From: Nepenthes gracilis
Lineage: Eukaryota; Streptophyta; Magnoliopsida; Caryophyllales; Nepenthaceae
Direction of reading: 5' to 3'
Assembly (NCBI GenBank): GCA_033239525.1
Contig: BSYO01000005.1
Coordinates: 2,576,001 to 2,640,000, forward strand
Length of the DNA stretch: 64,000 bases
The notes beneath the pieces were generated by a model, which saw nothing but the letters and a program-made list of their open reading frames with translations, ran no database searches and was not told the DNA's origin. A program made the translations under genes and the position numbers. Of this stretch, positions 1 through 11,804 are shown piece after piece (position 1 is the first letter of the stretch; each line of letters starts with the position of its first letter).

Positions 1-980
1 ATAACGACAAAAAACAAAAAAAAAAACTTTAAAAAAGGGTTATACTGTTGGCTCTCGTGCTGTGTAACAGGCGGCTGCACACGCAAGGATGACTTTGGTC
101 CTTTATCCGTGAAAGAGCTTTACTAACTGTTGAGTATATTTGTAAAAATTACTGTATAAATTTATTATTCTGACATTCTTTTTTTAAAAAAATAATTTTA
201 ACATAAATTTTATATCCTAAAATTAAGATAAAAATACTTTTTTTTATCTATTTTAAATTTAATAAATTAGATAAATATAATTTAAACTAAAAAAATATTA
301 AATATAGTATTAATTAGATTGACTAAATTAGTTATTAATGGATCAATTAACAAAGACTGAAGTATTGACGGGCCCATTAAGGTCAAACTCAGAGAATATA
401 AAATTTGATATTGACTTAATTTTTATTAGATTAAATTAATATTAGATAAAGGACGGAGTGACTAGATAGTTAAATAGTGATTGGATAGATTAACTCATAT
501 CGCCGAATGGTTGGACATATAAATATCAAATTGAGTGATTAATCCAACCGAGTAATTAATTTAGTCAAGCAGTTAGATTCAAATACAGTTTATATGCTCT
601 ACAATTAGTTTAAGTTATAGCTTCTTTTCAATAAATATGAACTACTTATTATCATCAACTGTATCACTTCTAAAAATTACATGATTAGAACATATATAAA
701 AATAATTACATTAATTAATTTTTAATTGACCAAATCTCTTAAATTGTAGTTGATTATTCATATTTAAAAAATTATTATAAATTAATAATATTATTATAAA
801 TATGCCCTACCTTTTCAGAAAATGGAGACAAAAATAGAAACCAAAAAGAAAAATTGTGTTAAGCCCTTAATCACAATTGTTCTTCTATAAAATGTGATGC
901 CAATCCCTTCGTTTCTTTCTCTCATTCTTACATTCTTTTTTTCATTTAAAATTTTTAAAAAAGTTTATTGACTTAAATGT
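1..980. other. AT-rich intergenic, nothing recognised
   Basis: Very AT-rich sequence with no ORF of note and no recognisable gene or element end. It borders the probable solo LTR that begins at 981. Confidence 0.6.
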
Positions 981-1754
981 TGATGGGTAGCGGATCCACC
1001 CAAAGGCCAAGCATAAAACCCATTTACGTAAATTGGATCTACATCCCTGAATGGCTCAAGAAACCCACGTGGCCTAAGAGGTCAACATGACAGAAAAAGT
1101 CCAAGAGTCCGAAAGATCTACGGACACATTGCAGACAGTGGCTAACAACGAACGAGGACACCAGCGCATTGGCAACGTCACTAAAGGCATGCACACCCTA
1201 CAACGCGCAACTTGCATAAAGAATGACGGTTTTCGGCGCATGCGTGACGTAACGTCTCGCAGAGTCAATCTGCGTACACATAATATTTCTGACACGACAG
1301 AATGAATTTGCAGAGTTAGTGGTAGGACTTTCTAAACACATTAGCGCCACGTGGCAGCTCTATATAGAGAAAAAATTTACTATATAAGCATTCACTATAC
1401 ACCTACCAAATAACCTAAAATTTAAGACTCTTGAACTCTTATTAGAGCACACTAAAAGAGAGAAAGTAGAAAAGCCACTCTGTGCTGTGGAGAGATGAAG
1501 TTAGGACCTGTGAAGTAAGAGCGGCTCATTTGAGTTTCCATATACTTAGCCCTCAACCTCCCGTACTTGCCTCCCAGATAGTGAAAGCAGTTCTCGAACC
1601 AAAATCCTATAGTTTTTTTTCTCATTTAAGAGAAGGTTTTTCATGTAAAATTTTATATATTATTCTTTCTCTTTCATTCCTTTTCACACTCGTTCTGTTT
1701 GGTATTACTGTCGGATTTTCGTCCCTATCAAAGCAAAGATATGAGGACGCAACA
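981..1754 (+). mobile_element. Probable solo LTR (Ty3/gypsy, Tat-like end)
   Basis: A GC-richer island of 774 bp in AT-rich DNA starts with TG and ends in GACGCAACA, the same terminal bases as the LTRs of the complete gypsy element at 10978-21263. A TATA-like TATATAG lies at 1361. The flanks are AATGT (976-980) and AGTGT (1755-1759), matching at four of five positions as an aged target duplication would. No internal retroelement domains adjoin it, so it is best read as a solo LTR left by LTR-LTR recombination. The 99-residue ORF inside it has no recognisable domain. Confidence 0.7.
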
Positions 1755-3459
1755 AGTGTTATAAGATATATAAAAAGGTAAACATTATATTATTTGAACT
1801 TTTATTTATTACTATATTAAATATGATCCAATTTAAAAATTTAACAGTTCAACTCAAATTTACGAGAATTGTAACCCAAATTTTAGGTTTTGATTTAGAA
1901 AATATATCAATTAGACTAAAAATATTCTACTTTGTTTAACCACAAGTTTATACATTATATTTCTACGCTATGTAAATATGTAAAAATTTATTTATCTTTA
2001 CATGTATATTTTATTAACCACTATTGTAGATTTATTTTAAAATATATATTGGTTATAATTGATACATAATATATACAAATGCATATAATGTACAGCAATT
2101 CAAAAATGAAAATAATTTTTACAATTATAAAAATAAAATATTTTTAACGTAATTTCCATCCCTACTCACACCTAGAACCAGCAAGGCACCTATGAATAAG
2201 TAAATACGAGTGCGTCTAACGCAGTCTAGGCCCTTAGATTTAAGATGTTTTAACCGCTCAGATTTATTTATTTTTTAAATAAAAAATAAGTTTTAAAACT
2301 TTTTTAAATTATAAAATATTAAAATATTTATATTATAAAAATAAAAATTATTAATTTTTTAAGTAATGACAAAATTAAATTTGCATTGGATTTAATAATT
2401 CAGGCTATATCAACGGAATTTGGGATGGGTGTGTCTTTTTAGAGACATATACTTAATACACTTGCCTGTATCATTCATTTGATAAAAAATCTAATAGATT
2501 GAATCTAAAACTTAAAAAAATTATCTAAAAATTTTCTTTTTTTTTATTGTTAAGTTAACCATTTAGGGAATATTAATATTATAAAAATAAATTTACAAAA
2601 ATACCATGAATAAATTTCCGATTTTTAATATTTATTATTTAATTTTTTTAATAATAAAAATTTAAAATAAATCAAATATATCACTTTTGAAACAATATAT
2701 AGCCCCCAAATTTATTTTAAAGGTGCTCTCAGGCAGGATCAAAGTCGCCCCATCTTTTAAAAAAATAAAAATAATTACTTTTTATATTTAAAATATTTAT
2801 TTTTAAATAAATAATTATAATTTAATTATTTTGTTAAAAATTAAAAATAATTATTAAATTATATAATTTATTTAAAATAAATAATCTAATTAAAAAATAA
2901 TTTTTTATTTATTTAAAAAATAAAACATCCCATCATCTCACGTGCCAATCCTCACTGCTCCCAACAGGATATCCAACTCCAATTCCTCCCGGTTTTTTCA
3001 ACGAGCCTCCAATAATAGTTAAAAGGCAGCTAAAATACGTAATAAATATTATCAAAATATTTTTAAATAATATAATATAATATATAATTATTTTATAAAT
3101 AAATAAAATATTATAATTAAAAAAATATTTAAAGGGCATCTCTGTTTACCATCTTTCAATCCAAACGGTTATGATTGCTTTCCTGAAGTTCACCGCTGCA
3201 TTCTTGGTTGTTGGCGTAATTCCAGGGGCATATTCGACTGCTCGTAAATTTATCTGTCAGTTTAGTTTAATTGATTTTTTTTGTTTTTATTTTAGACCAT
3301 TCTTTTAACACAATTTTCACTATCCTGTTTTGAATAAAAATATTTGTAAGAAATATCAGTACGGCTTTAGTGTTAAAATAATAAATAACTGAATTAAAAT
3401 TTATATAGAGTTAATATATTTATAAATTTAAATTATTATACGGATTAAATAGTCAATAA
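1755..3459. other. AT-rich intergenic with dispersed repeat
   Basis: No gene is seen. The block near 2740-2930 contains a segment (about 2789-2859) closely matching 9988-10060, so it belongs to an AT-rich dispersed repeat. The 68-residue minus-strand ORF at 2933-3139 is low-complexity and shows no domain. Confidence 0.5.
2740..2930. repeat. AT-rich dispersed repeat, copy 1
   Basis: Shares a run of about 40 identical bases and further similar sequence with 9900-10090 in the same orientation. Class unknown; a MITE remnant is possible but no terminal inverted repeats were identified. Confidence 0.5.
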
Positions 3460-4145
3460 TCGATTTATCTGATCCTATCGATTTGAAGTAGATTTGGTTT
3501 CAATATGTTATAAAATTAAATTCTGTATAACACAATAAAAAAAGGTTAAATGATTGGTAAAATTCACTTTTTGATTTATTCTTCATACTCAAATCAATTA
3601 TATTTCTATATTGAAAAAAAAAAGGATACAAAATAAGAGTGTTAATAATTATAAAGAGGGCATTAGTGAAGTGCGTTCGATAGAAAGTGTTTTAAAGAGA
3701 GAGAAAAATGCGATCGAAGTGAAGCGTCTTAAAATTATACTTGCTTGCTTTTGGAATTTTGCAAGAGGAATATATTTTTATTAGACTTATCCTTTTTTTG
3801 TGCTGTTCGTCCTCCTTCCTCTTATATTAAGAATGAGATATATATATATATATAAATAGAGTTGAGGGGCAGATTGATTTCTCTCGTCAACTGTCAATAA
3901 AACCACTCGGATGGATAAAAGGACACCATTCGATTGACAATTGTTGACCAATCACTATGCCCATTGAGTCATCCGGATAAGAGAAGAATGTTATTTGTTT
4001 TGGTCGGTTAGAGGATGTACCTTCAATACACAGGAAGTGGGTTTATCTATCCAATTTGAGTTATATGAACTGATTGGGATATTATTCAATTCTGGGCCGA
4101 TTCCTTAATGAACCTTTCTCTTAGGTCGGAGATAACTATACCCAT
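3460..4145 (+). repeat. Dispersed non-coding repeat family R1, copy A
   Basis: Similar along its length to 44195-44875 (same strand) and to the reverse complement of 53325-54003. Shared landmarks in order are: a stretch ending in a CTCAA-type motif, an A-rich tract, a segment like AGTAGAAAGCGTNTTAA, the CTTGAAGTATCTTAAGATT-like segment, a pyrimidine/poly-T tract, and a segment rich in GGATGGATAA and CCGGATAAGAG motifs. It has no coding capacity. The ends are approximate and the class is unknown (a non-autonomous LTR or DNA element is possible). Confidence 0.55.
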
Positions 4146-5152
4146 TAAGAGTAGAGACATTTTAATATGGTATTTTAGTTTGAATATCTTCACTTTGATT
4201 ATATGCACTACAAATAATAAAGTGATAAGTTTTAAATTTTATTTTCATAAAAAATAATTCGATACCTAAGTCGATGTGTGTTTGAGCTTGATGATAAGAT
4301 TAAGAATTTATCGATTTTTATAACTCAATTGCTGAGGATGGCAGAAAGGCCAAACTCGTATGTTGAGCTTGATGAGAGGAATAATAGACGAGTAGGAGAA
4401 ATATTTATTGTGACATACAATATAAAGGCTCTTAACTTTCAATTGAGAGGACGACTTGCTAAGATGTAAGTCTTTGGCAAATAAAAGAACCAAACTCTAT
4501 TAATGGGACAGCTTAGTCACTAAAAAAATGGATGTTCTTATTTTTAAAGGAATTTGAAATTATTTAAGCCCAAGGGCCCTTTCTCCAAAGAGCAAGTATT
4601 CTCAATAAATGATCTTCTATTTTTTCAAAATTAAAATCCTTTGATGAAAGGTAGATTGAGTCTTTACAAGCAAAGATCCCCAAAAAATTCATTGGATATA
4701 TAATGATTGATAATTGATTGGTATTCAAAGTCAGAAGTAAATATACATTCACCATAATTTATACAAAATGCTATTGGGACTACCCTTCGGTTTTGAATTT
4801 GGTCAACCTTCTTTTCGGGTGTGACAAATGCATTTTTTAACACGATAGGTCTCGCTAGACGTTGTACAAAATGAATCATTTGCTAATAAGAGGTGTGACT
4901 AATAATTTTTGTTATTGGACATGCATTGATGTATGTTTTTGCTCGGTCTTAATGGTCCTTTTCTCTTATTACAACCGAGTCTCCGGCACTGATTATCGTA
5001 TTTAGATTAGTTGACTTCCTAGTGAAGTCTCTAGCGAAAGATAGAAGTGTTTTGGTCTCATTTTTGCCATGGTCAAGTTTGAGAAGCTTTACAATTTCAG
5101 TATAGAGTATAACAGTTATTTTGCTATTTTTAACCTTATTATCAAATAATAT
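4146..5152. other. Intergenic, nothing recognised
   Basis: Only short ORFs (under 75 codons) on both strands with no recognisable domain. Mixed base composition suggests old repeat sequence. Confidence 0.5.
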
Positions 5153-5955
5153 TGATGGGTCCTATTACGTCATGAATCTATCCAAAGTCAAGCTCATCTA
5201 CTAGTAAAACCCTGCGAAGAATAAAGCCCAAGAGATCATGCGGCAAGCTTAGCTACGACCGGCATATAATGGGATGGTAGAGATTGAGACCTGTCAAGCT
5301 CAACAGACAGCCCACAGTGACTCGACCAATCATAGCATGAGAACCCTCTAATTCAACAACGACAACCTGGCCAGCGCGAAGAGTGTCGACATAGTAGGCG
5401 CCTGTCATTGGTAGTCAAAGTCAACGTTCAGAAGGGACCACAACGCTCACCTATTTGTAGCAAAAAGGACACTACTGCCATTGTATATTGTGATCGCTAG
5501 TGTAGCTCGATAAATCACTAGTTGGAACAATTTAACAAATGTTGGCAATGACCATTCATGATCACATTATTACCATAAAATGACAGCTGGCATCGATAAC
5601 TTCCGTCAATGATCAAGAGTTTGTGAATTTCAACGCGACAACTATCCAGCCTTAGCTCCAAAACTACTCCGGGCTATCATCTACAAATATCCCATTTCCA
5701 TCATTGGAGAAGGAAGAGGCAATCCAGAAAGAAGTAACCTGAGAAACCCTAAATGCCAACAATCTTGACAAAAAGCCCCCCTCTATTCCTCCCTCAAAGC
5801 AAATTCTCTCTCAAAGTCGCTCCCCATCAAGCTTATCGTTAAAGCTTTGCTCTCCGCCTTTGGCAAAGCTGCTCCCCAACGAGTATAATACTAGAACGAG
5901 GCCCTTTGGCACTACTCACCCTCCCGATATACGTGCATTTTCACATCCCACATCC
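5153..5955 (+). mobile_element. Possible degenerate LTR fragment
   Basis: A GC-richer island starts at TGATGGG and contains a CTACAAATATCCC segment that resembles the TATA region of the gypsy LTRs nearby (CTTATAAATATCCCC at 11408), followed by a pyrimidine-rich leader-like stretch. No matching end and no convincing target duplication were found. It is therefore listed only as LTR-like sequence. Confidence 0.35.
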
Positions 5956-6403
5956 TATTTTTTTTCTATTTTTTGATAAAGATTTCTAATTTAAATTTCT
6001 GAGAATAAATCGGGAAGTAAGTCCTACAAAATTTCTAACATCTTATTCGTTTGTTGTGTTGTATAGGACCTAAATTATAAGAAAAAGAGATCAAACCTGC
6101 CTCACTTCGACTAAACATAAAAGATCAGGTAGTTCCTAACCTATGCAACAATCCTAATTCAGAAACATATCAAAAAGATATATATATATTGTGTCATGAA
6201 ATAATTTCAAAAAGATATTTTGTGATTAATTAAACTACCTACGATGACGCAGAATGTCCCGATAATAATAAGCCTTACATTTTCACATTCATTCCTTGCC
6301 ATGTGCTATTGGTATTTCAATACATGTGGTGCTCTTCAGTTTTTATTATTGAATTAAATATATAAAAATTATGATTTCGTATTTTTAAAAATTTTAAAAA
6401 TAT
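5956..6403. other. AT-rich intergenic, nothing recognised
   Basis: Low-complexity AT-rich spacer between an LTR-like island and a solo LTR. No gene seen. Confidence 0.5.
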
Positions 6404-6408
6404 GATAG

Positions 6409-7452
6409 TGTTGGGCCCTCAAAGCACGGCCCAAAGGAAAGGCTCAAGTGAAAAGCCCAGATACGAATCCATAAACCAAGAGGGCTGGGCAGCCCAAGAG
6501 GCCCAAAACGCAGGCTAGTATCCCAACAGCCAAAACTACGTCAGAGGTCCGAAAGGTTCCTTTAACTACAAGGAATTCGAGGACATTACGAATAACATTT
6601 AGGTACGAGGATCAGAAGAGGAAGCCCGAGAACCCCAGGAGCTCCATTAGGCTATAGAACAGTCCGAGAAATCAAGAAGAGACCGGAGGATCCTCCACGA
6701 AGAAACAAAGACCCTTCGAGGGCTGCCTTCCCCAACGAGTCCTCGAACTCACAAAGAGGGAAGGTACACTGCAAGGACGAGAACCGTCTCATTCACGACC
6801 GAGAGTGCCAGCTAAGCAATTTCGCCGATTCCCAAGGAACCTGCAACCACTGCCAGACGCCGTTTTCACAGGGCATGCTTGGTCAAATCGAGACTGACGC
6901 CTAGACCCTGCGCGCCTGACACGCTCAGGCCCACCAGTGGCACCAACCGTGTGCTATCCCGCACACGTCAGCAGCATTGAATGTGACCAGTGGGACAGTG
7001 GATAGCCTCTCGACCACCCTCCGGCTGCCACGTGTCCCCTTCCCAACGGCACATTTTTCCCTATAAATACCCAGCGAAATCCCTTTACAAGGGGTCATTC
7101 TTCCAACTCATTCCAGATAAGGAAAAAGAGAAAGACTTTAACTCTCTTTGCCCCCCTCTCTCTTTCTTCCCAACAAGAATGAACAAAAGAGTGACAAAGC
7201 TTTCCAACGAGAGAATTTTCTAAGGAGAGAAATACAAAACAACTGACAAGGAAGGGATCCACCTTAAACACTTGTATTTTGTAAAGTCTTTCATCAAATA
7301 GTGAAGCATTTCTCAAGGCCCAGAGTCTGGTAATTTTTTCTCCCAATTTACGAGGAGACTTTCCACCTAAAACCTGGTTTTCATCCCTCCATTCCCATAA
7401 CTCATACCACCAAGCACTCGTGTTGCTTCGGACCCGGATCCGAGACGCAACA
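6409..7452 (+). mobile_element. Solo LTR with perfect 5 bp target duplication
   Basis: This 1,044 bp island begins TGTTGGGCCC and ends GACGCAACA. It is flanked by GATAG on both sides (6404-6408 and 7453-7457), a perfect duplication. A TATA box TATAAATA lies at 7062-7069, followed by a pyrimidine-rich leader, so the LTR reads on the plus strand. The end bases match the Tat-like gypsy LTRs at 10978-21263, but the body differs, suggesting a different family of the same lineage. No internal domains adjoin it. The ORFs within it (6990-7223 plus, 7095-7346 minus) have no domain and are not called as genes. Confidence 0.9.
7062..7069 (+). promoter_or_regulatory. LTR TATA box
   Basis: TATAAATA inside the solo LTR, in the expected U3 position ahead of a pyrimidine-rich stretch. 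Confidence 0.6.
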
Positions 7453-7457
7453 GATAG

Positions 7458-8293
7458 TAAATTTATTTTAAATTATATTTTTACGATATAAGTATTTTAA
7501 TAATTTGGTATTATTTTTTAAAATTAAAAATGATTTTATTCTATTTTTAATAAGATAAAGTAATGGCCCATTGGATCATTCTGGGGGGTAACCGTGAAAA
7601 ATCATATTTTGAATGGGATAGATTATTTCAAACTAAAATGACTTATTCTTTTCATTAAGAAAGGAAAATTGTGGACACATAAAAAATAAATTTAATCTAA
7701 AAGAATTATTTTGTAATATGGAAGAGCTCCCCTTCACTCTGCCGGATCACAAATGCAAGGTTCTTATTTCTCTCGAGAAGTAGAAACCTTCTTCTCTAAT
7801 CTATGCTATTGATTTGAAAAAAATTAGTAGTTTAATTTTAAATATTAAATAACACTATCTAAATAATTTTTTATTAATTTTTTATATGTTATATTTAACA
7901 TTCAATATATATTAATATTTAAAAAAATTTAAAAATAATTATCGTTAATATTTTTTATTTTTAAATTTTAATTTATTAAATTTTGATCAAATAGCAAAAA
8001 AGAAGAAGAAGTAGGTTTTATCGAACCCCTAAGCCACCGGCCCCTCAATCTATGTCATTGAACATTTGATGAAACATAAGCATTATTATTATTATTATTT
8101 CCATACGATCAGCACTTAAAATTTTCAATTTTTAAGAAATTCGTATAAGAGGAGGCAATGCAAAAATCCTGAAATAACCTAGCAGATCAATCAACGTACA
8201 ATAACTTCAATCTAGTAACATTAAATAAAATATAATAAATTGATGTTATCACGCAACTTGCGTGTGGTGGAATTTAATTTTCAGTTTCAAATT
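7458..8293. other. AT-rich spacer 3' of the AS1 gene
   Basis: AT-rich sequence between the solo LTR and the AS1 stop codon. The 3' UTR of the minus-strand AS1 gene must lie in its right part, but no unambiguous polyadenylation signal was chosen. A short ATT microsatellite is at about 8080-8098. Confidence 0.5.
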
Positions 8294-9355
8294 TTAACCG
8301 TTAGCGGCACCAGCAGCGATGCCGTGGACATGAGCCCTAAGCTGCTCAATGATCTCAGCCAGCTTAGCGCGCTTTCTGAACCAAGCTTCCATCAACTCTG
8401 CCTCTTTGCTCTCAGCATCCCTTTCCATGGAGATGAGCTGCTCCTTACACTCGCTTTCAATCCTCCTCAAATAGCCCGCTTCTTCCTCCTTCAGCAACCT
8501 TATCTTCACCTCCAGCTCCACCATTTTCTCACTCTTCTTCCTCGCCTTCTCTGCCTCCAGCTGCTGCGACAGCCGGCTTAGCCGCCAGCACGCCTCCTTT
8601 CTATGCTGCAACCAGTTCCGTTTCCGTTCCTCCAGCTCCTCGCAGAACTGGACCAGCGTGCCTAATTGCTGAACCTCCATGAACCGGAGAACCGGGTCCA
8701 AACCCACCGCCGCTGGTTCAGAGGGGAATGAGGATAGGCTGACGGACGCGAAAGGCATTGCCGGTGGAGGAGACGACGCCGTCCCCATCCACAGCGGAAA
8801 TACCGGCTGCGGGGAGAGACTCGGCATTGAAGCCAAGCTTAAAGGGACTGGTTGTAACGGGAACGACTTGTTCTGGACATACTTCTCGGTAAAGGTGTCT
8901 AATATGTGGTCGTATTGCCCTCTGAGTTGGAGTAGGGCTTTTCCCGGAGACGTAGAAGCGCCACCGCGACCTGCGGCGTGACTCTCCCGCAAATCTGTTT
9001 GGAAGAAGGGGCTTCTCCTATTCTGCTGTTTGAGCTGCTTCTCTTTGAAGACCTCCCACCACTTACCGAGGCGCTTGGCGGTGCGGCCGGGTACTTCGGC
9101 GGCGATCTTCTTCCACTTGTTGCCGTACTTGGCCTGGAGAGAGACAACGAGGGAGTGCTCCTCGGCGGTCAGGGAGCCCTTCTTGATGCCGGGCATGAGG
9201 TAGTTTCTCCACCGCTCCAAACACGACTTCGGGTCTCTGTGCAGCGGCTTCCCCATTCGTTGCGAGACGAGGTTCCACTCTCTCGGTCCATACTGCTTGA
9301 CGTAAGCTCGAAGAAGCGCGTCTTCCTCCGGCTTCCACCGCTGCCGCTCCTTCAT
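8294..9355 (-). CDS. AS1: AS1/PHANTASTICA-type MYB transcription factor
   Basis: Single uninterrupted ORF of 353 residues. An R2R3-type MYB domain fills the N-terminus. The R2 tryptophans are at about 7, 27 and 49; in R3 the first tryptophan is replaced (GSLTAEE) and the others are at about 81 and 99/100. The opening MKERQRW and the AAEVPGRTAKRLGKWWEVFKE segment are hallmarks of AS1/PHAN/ROUGH SHEATH2. A Pro/Ser-rich middle is followed by a long charged coiled coil (about residues 239-340). From family knowledge, AS1 works in the nucleus with the LBD protein AS2 to repress class I KNOX genes and set leaf polarity. Length is close to Arabidopsis AS1 (about 367), and an intron-free CDS is usual for the family. 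The start is the only ATG giving the conserved N-terminus. It is far more GC-rich than its surroundings, with a solo LTR about 0.8 kb downstream and a gypsy element 1.6 kb upstream. Confidence 0.96.
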   Translation of the reverse strand: MKERQRWKPEEDALLRAYVKQYGPREWNLVSQRMGKPLHRDPKSCLERWRNYLMPGIKKGSLTAEEHSLVVSLQAKYGNKWKKIAAEVPGRTAKRLGKWWEVFKEKQLKQQNRRSPFFQTDLRESHAAGRGGASTSPGKALLQLRGQYDHILDTFTEKYVQNKSFPLQPVPLSLASMPSLSPQPVFPLWMGTASSPPPAMPFASVSLSSFPSEPAAVGLDPVLRFMEVQQLGTLVQFCEELEERKRNWLQHRKEACWRLSRLSQQLEAEKARKKSEKMVELEVKIRLLKEEEAGYLRRIESECKEQLISMERDAESKEAELMEAWFRKRAKLAEIIEQLRAHVHGIAAGAANG

Positions 9356-10359
9356 TTATCTCGTATTTCGCATCGTAAGGCGGCGGAGTATTTTTTTAGG
9401 GGCAAGAGTTCGAAGATCTGACTCTTTAATGATGAGCCGGCATTTCTGCTTTCAGCGGAGAGGACAGAGAGTGAGACGGAGACCGAGGACTGTGGGGACC
9501 TGTTTCGCCAGCAGGCGAAGATGATCCCTCGTTCCGACTGTGGGGAGGGATGGGGATTGATTAACAATGAATGGAATTTTCGGAAGTCTCGTGCCGTTAA
9601 AAGTGCAAACGAGGGGCCGATAAAAATTTAAATATTAATATTTAAAATAATATATTATATAAGTATTTTTATTTAATTTTTTTAAATTAAAAATTTTTAT
9701 ATTATAAAAATAACAAAGAAACTATTTATATATATTTTAAAATATTTTAATATTAATTTTTATTTTTATATTTTAATCTAATAGATAAAAATAACATAGT
9801 AAAAACTACTATTCGATAGGACACAGTCCCCTGCTTCTGCACATCACAATCCCTATAGTGTCTACACTACCTATTAGATTGAGGCTACCCATTAGCACAA
9901 GGAATCAAAAAATTATATCTCTTAAAAAGATAAAAAATTTTTTAATTTAAATTATTTATTTTTAAATGATAAAGACTTTTTTTTAATTTATAATATTTAT
10001 TTTTAAATAAATAATTATAATTTAATTATTTTAAAAAATAAAAATTAATTATTAAATTATAATTAAATATTTTAAAAAAATATTTAAGTGGTCGGCGGGG
10101 TTACTGTAAAGGAGAGGAAACGGAGCAGCAGCTAGCACAGTATTATAACGGGGAAATATACAGTACAAAATAAGGGGAATTCGAAAGGCCGTGCGTACTC
10201 ATCCCATATTTGAAGAACCACGTGGTGTCAGCACCGCGTACGATCGGCAAATTTACCATTCTGACAGGTTTATGCTGAAACATAGACTCTTTACATTACT
10301 AATTAACATCTCATTTACTGGCTGGGTGCCACGATTACTGAATTCACTCATTAAATTCG
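9356..10359. other. AS1 upstream region and AT-rich repeat
   Basis: The first 250 bases beside the AS1 start are moderately GC-rich and presumably hold its 5' UTR and core promoter. No clear TATA box was chosen. The rest is AT-rich and includes the second copy of the repeat also seen near 2740-2930 (here about 9900-10090). Confidence 0.5.
9900..10090. repeat. AT-rich dispersed repeat, copy 2
   Basis: Matches 2740-2930 in the same orientation, including about 40 identical bases starting near 9988. Class unknown. Confidence 0.5.
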
Positions 10360-10870
10360 GATAAAATTTTACAATTATAATTGTAATTAAGTCGGATTTA
10401 GTGAAATGTAGTTCAGCCATCTAAATAAAAAATTATAATTATATTAGTTTATAATTTAAATTTTAAATGATAATTTTTTATTTTAAGTATTTTTATTTAA
10501 AAATTAATATTTATATAAAAATTATTAAAATATAAAGTATTTAAAATATTATAATATCTTAATTAAAATATTATATAAAAATTATTGAAATAATTTTTTT
10601 TACATAAAAATTATCAGTTATATAAAATATAATCTATTGAGATAATTTTTTAAAAAAATTAAAATTTATTAAAATTTTTAAATATATGATTGCAAGTAAA
10701 TTCATTATTTGGGTTGACTTGGCCTAAATAAATCTTTCACTCATAATCGCATTTAGCCCAAAAAAATAATTAAGATTAAAATTTCATCTAGGTCGGCTTA
10801 TAAAGATAATATGTCTTGACCAAATCATATAAAATTTAAAATCGGACAGATTAGCACGGTCAAGTTATCT
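10360..10870. repeat. AT-rich dispersed repeat family R2, copy 1
   Basis: Long AT-rich block followed by a TTTCACTCATAATCG-type segment. The same arrangement occurs at 63020-63560 and, more loosely, at 44930-45480. No coding potential and no confirmed termini. Confidence 0.4.
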
Positions 10871-10972
10871 AATTTTGATTGACCTGAAATGCTTTGATAT
10901 CCGGAAATAATTTATCCTCGTTTCGATTTGTTACTTTTTTTTTTTTAGAATTGAGTTGAATAGATTTTGATG

Positions 10973-10977
10973 AACGA
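10973..10977. repeat. Target site duplication AACGA, left
   Basis: AACGA directly before the 5' LTR of the Tat-like element. The same five bases occur at 21263-21267, the first overlapping the final A of the 3' LTR. Confidence 0.75.
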
Positions 10978-11804
10978 TGGGTCTCGGAACCTAAGGCCCA
11001 AAATAATAATTGTAGGCCCAGAGGATCACATGGGTAAACTGGTCCAAGAGGACCACAAGCCCAATTAGGCCCGAATGGTTAAGCTTGTTCCGAGCGTCCG
11101 CAGAGCCAAACCAAGCAGCCAAGAATGACATTGGCGGTCCGAGAGGTCACTGTGACCCATGTGGGGACGAGGACAACTAGAAAAGCCAAAATAACCAAGG
11201 ATGCCAGCTTGGATGACTTGCGCAGCACGCGTCTCCATGGGTACTCAACGGCCCCGACACGCCGACGTCGCAGGGCGAGCGCGCCCTACACGCCAGCCAG
11301 TCAGCAGGCCGACAGGTGTTCCCTGTCACGCGCCGCACTAACAAGAGGGTGGCGCAGCGGTGACCCCGACGCGTGCCACATGTCACCCCTCTAACGGCAT
11401 CCCATTCCTTATAAATATCCCCTTTCAGGCCACTGAAGAGGGATTCAGAAGAATTTTCATCTGAGCACGTTTGAACAGATAACTCTTGAGAGAAAAGAGA
11501 AAGAGTGAAGGGAGAAAGAAAGAAGCCAAACTTCACATACTATAATTTTCTGTAAAAGAGCATTATCCCGCAAGTTCTCATTGTACTCTTTTAATAAATT
11601 AGTGAAACTTCTCGGACCTCCCGTCCGTTCCCGTGGTTTTTTACTCGTCTTTATTTAACGGGGTTTTTCACGTAAATCTGCGTGTTCTCTCATTGTTATC
11701 GTACTTCTATTATACTGCTCGTGCTCTACTTATTTTGTGTTTTCCGTATCCGTTCGCCCGCTCGTATTCGGCAAAACAGGCGGCCGAAACTCTCGGACGC
11801 AACA
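10978..11804 (+). repeat. 5' LTR of Tat-like element
   Basis: 827 bp, TGGGTCTCGG to GACGCAACA. It aligns without gap at its start to the 3' LTR start (TGTGTATCGG at 20053). A TATA box is at 11410-11417. Flanking parts are nearly identical to the 3' LTR, while about 11225-11380 is much more divergent. Confidence 0.93.
11410..11417 (+). promoter_or_regulatory. TATA box of 5' LTR promoter
   Basis: TATAAATA, conserved at 20869-20876 in the 3' LTR, followed by a purine- and pyrimidine-rich leader. Probable start region of the genomic transcript. Confidence 0.65.

Noticed and set aside
1482..1781. 99-codon plus-strand ORF as a gene
   Set aside because: It lies across the end of a solo LTR, has no domain, and its composition is that of LTR leader sequence.
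5153..5690. AATAT on both sides as a target duplication of a solo LTR
   Set aside because: The right AATAT lies in a CTACAAATATCCC segment that corresponds to the TATA region of related LTRs, so the match is probably chance.
8240..9421. Several ORFs overlapping the AS1 gene in other frames
   Set aside because: They are shadows of the GC-rich AS1 coding sequence and show no domains.
10968..10977. A 5' LTR start at TGATGAACG (10968)
   Set aside because: The 3' LTR also has TGATG before it, but the gap-free alignment and the AACGA target duplication place the LTR start at 10978.
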